This document shows positions 57,435 through 64,000 of a stretch of 64,000 nt of DNA, piece after piece; position 1 is the first letter of the stretch, and every line of letters starts with the position of its first letter. A program made the translations under genes and the position numbers. The DNA is from Phlebiopsis flavidoalba (taxonomy: Eukaryota > Basidiomycota > Agaricomycetes > Polyporales > Phanerochaetaceae). The stretch spans positions 62,001 to 126,000 of the forward strand of contig JAOCPU010000056.1 of assembly GCA_035772785.1 (NCBI GenBank). The letters are read 5' to 3'. The notes beneath the pieces were generated by a model. It did not search any database, was not told the origin of the DNA, and saw only the letters and a list, made by a program, of their open reading frames with translations.

Positions 57435-57839
57435 ACCGGGTTTTTCTCTTTCGCGTCGTTCGGGCTTGATTGAGTTCCCGTTTTTTTTTTCTGTTACCCA
57501 CACTACGTGTCCGCGCGGCGCGTTGATCTACTGTGTCGTGTTGTATCTGTATTTTATCGTTATCTGCGTATACGTTTTCAGCTGTAGTGCTCGTGTTTTT
57601 TTTTTGGTGTGCATGCCTTAGGTGTGGTGTGGCCGTGAATTGCAGGGGGTGTGGCCTGTGATGTGAGGTTAAAATGGTCTGTGAAGACGAGAGATTTGTT
57701 GTGATCTGGTGCCAAGAAGAAAACCGTAAATAGTGGTACAAATGTAGTAGTAATGTGACACTTCCATACCGTGAAAATGCAGTAAAATCGCGAACAAACA
57801 TGTATGAGAGGGAGACCTTATACCTCACTAAGTCTCGGC
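57435..57839. other. Histone H3 3' region
   Basis: About 400 bases, T-rich in its first part (runs at 57480-57490 and 57595-57605). No gene recognised. Confidence 0.5.
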
Positions 57840-59167
57840 ATGCTCCGCCGTTACTTTCATTGGGGAGCTCCTCTCGCATCAATGTTACGGTCAGTGAGCG
57901 CCGGAGCCGATAGTGCTCAGGACCCGTTCTCGACCATAGTGAGTTTCGCACAAAACGTGCTTGGCCGTGAAGAGAACGTCGCCTTGAACGCCCAGAGACA
58001 CGCCACGACATGAACGTCGGCACGTTGATGAAGAACTTCATCATCGCCTGGCGAACATTTTTCGATCAGTATGCGGTCTATAGCGAGCGGATGATGACGT
58101 GCTCACGCAGGAGACTCGGGATAGTGGTTCTGGAAGATGTTCGTGGGCCTCGGACTGCGGCGGCCTTCTGGGTTCGCGTCACGCGACATCATGCTTCACG
58201 CCCTCGTAGTCGTGGATCTGGAGCATCTGTCCGTCGTCTTTCAAAGTCGAGCAGCTCACGATGCTCTTCTCCATGGAACTGAGAATACGCCAGCAGCTAC
58301 GCAATGCGCTTCAGCTCAGGCGCATGCTACAGAGATGATAAGGAAGACATACCGAATGAACCGGCGCACGTCCGAGAACACGGCCTTGACGTCGACTTCT
58401 CCGCCATAGAATTGTAGCTACATGCGCACCGTAAGCACGGGTTGTTTTACATCCCCACCACGACGAACAAATAACACGCACCTGACAGGCCTGCCGTGCG
58501 TTATCCCTTCCCAAAGTTGCGCCCAGCCTGCCCAAACACGTCCCTCGGGGAACTGCTCGCTCACAATCTCGTCCACCTTCATCTCGTCGCGACGCAGCGC
58601 AGCGTCGGGCAACGAGCATCGTCTCCGCGTCCTTGAGCGCGCAGTTCCTGCTGACCAGCCGAATGAGCACCCATACGCAGAGACACGCATGCGACTCACC
58701 TCGCGCGCAAGCCTCTCAATTTCATGAGCACCACGGCTCACTTTCGCGTTCGCAGCCGGGCGGCAGGGTCGACCGTGACACCCCAGCAGTTCTGTTGAAC
58801 GGCTTCGGCTCAGCCTTGTGCGTCGTCCGGCGCATACGCCGCCTTCCATATCTCTGGGAGTAGGGCCTATCGCGGTGCTGCGCATTAGCCTGACGCACCG
58901 CGAGCACATAAGAATCAGGGAACCCACCCTGAGCTCTTTTCACACGCAGGGCCGCCAAATGCTTTCAGGATTGTGAGTACTTCTGACAGTGTGATGCGGT
59001 TCTTGCCCGGCTCCGCGGCCTCGCGGTCTTCGTCTCGGTCGCCGAGGCAGGAACCTCAGGCGCCGCTGCGGGTTCTGCAGGCGCAGCTGCTGTGCGGTGT
59101 CGTCGTCGGCGCCGTGGTCTCTGCGGGGGGTCTCTACCGAGGAGTATGGCTGCGTGTAGACCGTCAT
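57840..59167 (-). CDS. Unrecognised gene divergent from the copper ATPase
   Basis: No family recognised. The ATG at 59167 opens MTVYTQPYSSVETP. After a Gln/Arg/Pro-rich stretch comes RITLSEVLTILKAFGGPACE (58955-59015), ending at a plausible GTGGGT donor. Then YVLAVRQANAQHR (58870-58910), AEAVQQNCWGVTVDPAA (58765-58815), HEIERLAREVSRMRVSAYG (58665-58725), DEMKVDEIVSEQFPEGR (58540-58590), GGEVDVKAVFSDVRRFIRYV (58345-58410), EKSIVSCSTLKDDGQMLQIH and DYEGVKHDV (58195-58280), and QAMMKFFINVPTFMSWRV (57990-58050). The helical, low-Cys composition suggests a soluble protein of roughly 350 residues. It shares its promoter, with two iron-type GATA sites, with CCC2. Confidence 0.45.
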
Positions 59168-59289
59168 GGTTGCTGTTGTAACGAAAGGGGAGGCGTGCGT
59201 GGGGGTTGTGCGAACGGAGTCGGATTCCGCCTTCTTGGAAGAATCCACAGTACTCGCCAAGCGCGCACGGATGAATACTGACAAGTGCC

Positions 59290-59302
59290 TATCTGATAAG
59301 AT
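59290..59302 (+). promoter_or_regulatory. GATA palindrome, iron-regulator type, copy 1
   Basis: TATCTGATAAGAT contains ATCTGATAA, which matches the ATC(A/T)GATAA site of the fungal iron-responsive GATA repressors (SreA/Sre1/Fep1/Urbs1). Confidence 0.65.
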
Positions 59303-59323
59303 TTTTTGCATCTGTGGGGGAGT

Positions 59324-59336
59324 TATCTGATAAGAT
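59324..59336 (+). promoter_or_regulatory. GATA palindrome, iron-regulator type, copy 2
   Basis: Exact 13-base repeat of the element 34 bases upstream, about 220 bases before the ATPase start. Confidence 0.65.
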
Positions 59337-59557
59337 GCGCCCGGCGTGGCATCAATGGGATTGTGTGCTTACATCATCAAAATAAACCCTTTGCTTATAA
59401 AACTCCCACTACCTCCCGCGCAGGCGCGTCCGTCAGCTACCTTTTTCCCTCCATCTTCGCCCGCCGATTTGAGGCCGTCTGGCCGTTTCCTCGCCGCTTG
59501 CTGTTACCCCTCCCCGACGTCACGTCCCCTGATCTTGATACTAACACCCGTTCCGCC

Positions 59558-62500
59558 ATGTCCTGCTTTCTTTTTCGACCATCTTGAGGGGGGAAGGATA
59601 TGCACGCGACGCATTGAGGGCAGCTCGAGCTACCCACCGCCCGACGAAGACGACGCAGAGGGTCGACCAAGGGCCACCCTCGCAATGTCCGAGAGAAGCG
59701 AGTTCAGAAATATAGAGGAGCATGACACTGACACGGTGCATGTGTCGAGGTGCGTTGCCGCCACTGCGCTTCTCCCGTAACGTGGGAAGTGACATGCGCC
59801 CTGCAGTCGATAGAGAGCATGCTCAGAAACCAGCCGGGCATACACTCGGTCAAGGTCGCGCTCCTTGCGGAGCGTGCCGTCGCGAGTTCGACCCCGACGT
59901 GTCGGACCGCGGACAAGATGCATGTCGGTGAGTATGCGACCATCTGTCAAACGGTGTACCTGAGGGCGCTTGGCCTGCGTTTGCCTGCATTCGTCGGCTT
60001 CTGCAGTTCTGCTGCAGCGTCTTGCGTGTTCGCGCGTATTCCGCGCGCCCCCGGCGGAGGTCGGGCCATTCTCAAAAGTTCCAGTGCGAGTCTGTGCGAG
60101 GGACACGGGTGGAAATGATAGTTTGTCTGAATTGATTGTGATTACCGCATGGCCGCAGTCGTGGCATCTCTCCGTCTATCGCTCGCATGTCTGCATATGA
60201 TCTCTGGCCATTATAATTCTGTTCCCAGCAATTACTAACGTCGACGCGCGTCTAGGAAATCTCGGATATCGGCTTCTGACTGCATGCTACTTTTTCCTTG
60301 GATTTTTTTTCACCGAACACCCGGTCCGACGTTGTCACTCTCTCGGATATACGGCATGACCTGCTCGGCCTGCACTTCGGACATGGTTGAGACCGCACTC
60401 TCTGAAATGCCTGGAATCACCAGCGTTGCTGTCCGCCCTGGCTACAGAGACCTGCAAAATCGAGTTCGATCGGGGGCTTGTTGGTCCGAGGGAGATGGTC
60501 GATCGCATTGAGGAGCTGGGCTTCGACGCGATGCTCTCTGACCAGGAGGACGCCACACAATTACGGTCACTCACGCGCGATGAAGGAGATTCAGGAGTGG
60601 AAACGTCGGTTCACACTGGAGCGTCGTCTTTCCCGCCGTCCCTCGTTCCCGTCTTCTGTTATCAGCATGGTGATGGTTTCGATGCGCCATCTTAAGTTCT
60701 TGCACGACTTCTTTGGCCACGCGCCTGCACAACGGTGTTTACCTCGGCGCGACTTCCTCGTCCTGCCTGCTCACAACACACTTCCAGTTCTGGCTAGGTG
60801 GCAAATTCTACAGCAATGCCTGGAAGGCCCTCCGCCACGGCAGTGCGACAATGGACGTCCTTGTCATGCTAGGCACCGGATCCGCAGCCTATTTTTATTC
60901 GCTATTTGCTCTCATCTGCGCCTTCTTTAACCCTGATCCTGACAGTTCCACCCCTTCGTCTTCTTCGACACGAGCACTATGCTGATTATGTTCGTCTCTC
61001 TCTCGGCCGGCTTCTCGAGAACCGGGCAAAAGGTCGCACGAGTGCCGCTCTCGGGGGGGAGGTATACGGATCTCATGGCCCTGGCGCCTTCTAATGGCGA
61101 CGATCTACACCGACGCGACGCGCCCGCATGCACCCAGGAAAAGCGCATCCCCACTGAACTCGTCCAAGTCGGTGACACCGTCAAGCTCGTCCCCGGAGAC
61201 AAGATCCCCCCGCCGACGGAACTGTCCTGCGCGGTTCTTCGACTGTCGACGAGAGCGCAGCACGTGGGCGAAGCCGCTGCCGATTCTGAAACAGGCGGGG
61301 GCGACAGCGTCATCGGCGTCGGGGTTGTACGGTGGTCAACGGCCTCGGCACGTTCGACATGGTCGTGACCCGTGCGGGCAAGGACACGCGCGTTTGGCGC
61401 AGATCGTCAAGCTCGTCGAGGACCGCGCAGCTGGACGTCCAAGGCGCCGATCCAGGCGTTCGCGGACAAGGTCGCAGGCTACTTTGTCCCCACTGTCGTG
61501 TCTCCTCGCCGTCGTCACCTTCACCGGGTGGATGATCATCTCGCACAAATCGTGGGCGAGGACTCGACTGCCGGAGATGTTCCGCCACAAGAGCGCGAGC
61601 AAGTTTGCGGTGTGCTTGCAGCTCTGCATCTCCGTCGTCGTCGTCGCGTGCCCCTGCGCACTGTCGGGCTCAGCACACCCACGGCGATCATGGTCGGGAC
61701 TGGGAATAGGCGCACAGAACGGTATCCTCATCAAGGGCGGTAGCCGTGCGCTCGAGGCTAGTCGCAGCATCAAGCGTATCGTCCTGGACAAGACTGGAAC
61801 CGTCACGGAGGGGAAAGATGACCGTCGCGCAATGGTCATGGGGGCTCAGTCGGACTACGATGGCAGCCGCACCCCTTCAGAAGTACCCTTGTCGACAGTC
61901 GTCATCGGCGACCTCCCGTCGTGCAGATGTCATTGCCCTTGTCGCAGCCACGGAGGCGCGCTCTGAACACCCTCTTGCCAAAGCCGTAGCGGTGTACGGC
62001 AAAGACGTGCTGGGACAATCCGCCTGTCGCCGCTGTCGCGCTGGGTCAACCTCGACACCTTCGAGAGTGTCACCGGTGCCGGTGTCAAGGCCACCGTGAC
62101 GGTCGCCGGCTCGAGCGGGAATATACCACAGTGTGTACATTGGTCATGTCCGCTTTGTCCTCGCAGACAGACGAGGTTCATCTTCCTTCGTCGCTGGCGA
62201 CATTCGACAGCGTTGAGGAAGAGAGCCAGGGACGCACTGCGATCTTTGTGTCCATCTCCAGCGGGATGTCGCGCCCGACAATAGTTACTGCCATCGCGCT
62301 CAGGTCGGACGCTCCGAAGAAGTCGTCGAAGCAGGCGGTGAGGGCTCTGGAGGCTATGGGTGTAGAGGTGAATATGATGACGGGCGATGCAAAGGGCACG
62401 GCGCTTGCCATTGCGAAGCAGGTGGGCATTCGTGAAGATCGTGTTTGGGCGAATATGAGCCCGAAGGGCAAGGCTGCTGTCGTCACGGAGCTTATGGAAA

Positions 62501-63084
62501 AGTACGGCGGAGGTGTCGCAATGGTACGTTCGCAGATGAAGTTTAGTATTCACATTAGCTAACATACGTCCTGCAGGTCGAGATGGTATTAACGACTCCC
62601 CAGCGCTCGTCGCTGCCTCTGTGGGCATTGCTCTTTCTTCAGGCACATCAGTCGCCATCGAAGCCGCCGACATCGTCCTCATTCGCTCAGATTTGCTCGA
62701 CGTTGTCGCCGCCCTGCATCTCTCGCGCTCTATCTTCTCTGTTATCCGCCGCAACCTCGTCTGGGCGTGCATCTACAATGTCCTCGGCATTCCTCTCGCT
62801 ATGGGTCTCTTCCTCCCCTTCGGCTTACATCTCCACCCAATGATGGCTGGCGCGGCGATGGCGTTCTCCTCCGTTAGCGTTGTGACGAGCTCGTTATTCT
62901 TGAAGTGGTGGACGCGTCCGGCGAGTAGCATCATGCCCGGCGATGCCACCCCTCGCGTAACAATGGTCTCGACTCCCTGAGGCTAACCGTGGCATGAGTC
63001 ATGGAGTGGCTTCAAGGATGTGTTCCGGAGTAGAAAGAAGACGGGGGGTACAGTCAGCTTCCGGTAGAAATGAATGAGGTGTGA
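59558..63084 (+). CDS. CCC2: Copper-transporting P1B-type ATPase (CCC2/ATP7 family)
   Basis: Golgi copper pump that loads secreted copper enzymes, including the ferroxidase of high-affinity iron uptake. The first heavy-metal domain survives as [20 protein letters not shown] (59800-59865) with its CxxC damaged by an indel. The second has [20 protein letters not shown] (60353-60412), with CxxC at 60362-60373. Membrane and actuator parts include [20 protein letters not shown] then [20 protein letters not shown] (60790-60910), [14 protein letters not shown] (61165-61210), DESA/TGEPLP (61250-61290), [20 protein letters not shown] (61440-61500), the copper-site CPC in VVVACPCAL (61640-61665), DKTGT (61787-61801), [20 protein letters not shown] (62370-62425), [20 protein letters not shown] (62583-62645) and [20 protein letters not shown] (62772-62830). 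It ends QLPVEMNEV at 63084. Start at 59558 is the best of several nearby ATGs. Many indels. Confidence 0.92.
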
Positions 63085-63607
63085 TCTTTGGGTTTTTTCG
63101 ACTTCGTTCGTTTCTTGTATTTTATCTTGCGTGGACTACATCTCATTCCATCTGCTGTGTACTTCTAGTCATACATTCTAGCTCATTGGGCATTAATGGA
63201 AAACTTGAAATCACTTTGAGGGCATACGTCAAAGTATTCTGTTTCTCGAGGGCCGCTGACCTGAACGCGAGTTTACGTGTAACATGAGACTGGCTTTACG
63301 TTGGCACTGATCGGCTCAGGCGAAACCCACGCTCTCTTTCGAGTTTGGAAGTATGGACTCTTTGGTCTTTATCAGAATAGGCAACTTGACCCAACGCACC
63401 TCATCGGTGTGTTATGCGTTCAAACGCCTGTGGCCACGGTGAGTCATTCTCGTCTATCTTGGTCTCACCGGATATGCGAACTGCTCGCATAAATATGAGA
63501 GTGCGACAGAGCACATCATGACGTCTGCACCCAACCGCACGCCACAGGCCTCTATCCGACTTTCAAGCCTCCGAGACCCTCAAGTTTGCTCATTCTCAAC
63601 TTCAAGT
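63085..63607. other. Promoter region of the right-edge gene
   Basis: About 520 bases. CATAAATA at 63488-63495 lies some 115 bases before the next ATG and is a plausible TATA element. No gene recognised. Confidence 0.5.
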
Positions 63608-64000
63608 ATGGGCCAATATTGGAAGATGTCAGTATCGTTAGACGACAGCCGTTCGTTCCGTATTGATCCTCCTCATATCTTCAGAATCGATATTGACGGC
63701 GAGGAGGGTATCGAGTACGTGGACGGAGGGCTCAAGCTTGCAGAATTGTTTTGGCGTTCGGACATCGACCATAGCTTGGTTGATCTCCTTCTTGTGAGAT
63801 CCTTCCCAGTGGTGCAATTGGCCAGTCGCATGCGGTACGCTCAAGAATCTAGCTCCCCACCCTCTTTCTTCTCTGACAACGTGTTCGACAGAGCAAGTAC
63901 CGGCGATGTGGCCAGCTTGGACTCCAGACTGCTTCGCCTGCCGAACGAGCTACTCTTCGCTATTGCCACCAACTTGACAACTCTTCAAGACGCTGTCTGC
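63608..64000 (+). CDS. MGQYWK-family Agaricomycete protein with F-box-like segment, partial
   Basis: The frame is open from the ATG at 63608 to the window edge, 131 codons with no indel. It begins MGQYWKMSVSLDDSRSF, the hallmark start of a large Agaricomycete family of unknown function whose members usually begin MGQYWKLVNLDK or similar. An inserted or diverged region IDIDGEEGIEYVDGG follows, and near the edge LLRLPNELLFAIATNLTTLQ DAV (63928-64000) resembles an F-box opening LPNELL. The rest of the gene lies outside the window. No introns are seen in this part. The plain reading frame contrasts with the broken genes nearby. Confidence 0.75.
   Translation, partial: MGQYWKMSVSLDDSRSFRIDPPHIFRIDIDGEEGIEYVDGGLKLAELFWRSDIDHSLVDLLLVRSFPVVQLASRMRYAQESSSPPSFFSDNVFDRASTGDVASLDSRLLRLPNELLFAIATNLTTLQDAVC

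Larger units (their letters stand above)
59168..59557. promoter_or_regulatory. Shared divergent promoter of unknown gene and CCC2-type ATPase
   Basis: The 390 bases between divergent starts. Two identical 13-base GATA palindromes lie at 59290-59302 and 59324-59336. A pyrimidine-rich leader precedes the ATPase start. Confidence 0.7.

Noticed and set aside
1..64000. Mass pseudogenisation or repeat-induced mutation as the cause of the broken frames
   Set aside because: The damage is indels, mostly insertions, with no C-to-T bias, affects essential single genes such as histones, and leaves splice sites and motifs intact.

Overview
The window is nuclear DNA of a filamentous basidiomycete, most likely a wood- or litter-decaying Agaricomycete. 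Genes are split by many short GT...AG introns of about 50-60 bases and lie on both strands at high density. The gene families fit: F-box proteins, a DUF6533 membrane protein, P450s, a dye-decolorizing peroxidase, secreted aspartic proteases and the lineage-specific MGQYWK family. I see no rRNA, no CRISPR array and no recognisable transposon. CDS coordinates below are gene spans from start to stop and include introns.

The main caveat is sequence quality. Almost every gene, including histones H3 and H4, carries single-base insertions or deletions, insertions being commoner. Reading frames are therefore broken in genes that must work, which points to an uncorrected long-read assembly rather than mass pseudogenisation. 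I identified genes by following homology across frames. Frameshifts should not be taken as biological unless checked against accurate reads.

Layout: (1) 2.9-8.3 kb: a DUF6533 membrane protein (+), a short VPS3/TGFBRAP1-like CNH protein (-) and an F-box protein (+). (2) 10.4-21.6 kb: a ZIP zinc transporter, then P450, SAM-dependent methyltransferase, P450 and an alpha/beta hydrolase, a possible small metabolic cluster without a visible core synthase. (3) 22.1-26.8 kb: an F-box/LRR gene, a divergent H3/H4 pair and an F-box fragment. (4) 27-34 kb: an unassigned gene, the nucleolar helicase DBP9 and an AGC-type kinase. (5) 35-43 kb: a DyP peroxidase, a three-copy 69-base repeat and two aspartic proteases. 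(6) 43.9-53.5 kb: an AP180/ANTH endocytic adaptor rich in QxTG and NPF motifs, an unknown 226-codon ORF, a Sec14-like lipid-transfer protein and a RhoGAP. (7) 54-57.4 kb: an F-box gene and a second H3/H4 pair in mirror orientation. (8) 57.8-63.1 kb: an unknown gene and a CCC2-type copper ATPase, divergent around a promoter with two copies of an iron-regulator GATA site. (9) The right edge holds an intact 5' part of an MGQYWK-family gene.

No wholly new system stands out. The most useful leads are regulatory: the duplicated ATCTGATAA palindrome before the copper ATPase, the GTGGCGCCTAA element shared by both histone promoters, and the array of LxxQxTG kinase-target motifs in the ANTH protein.
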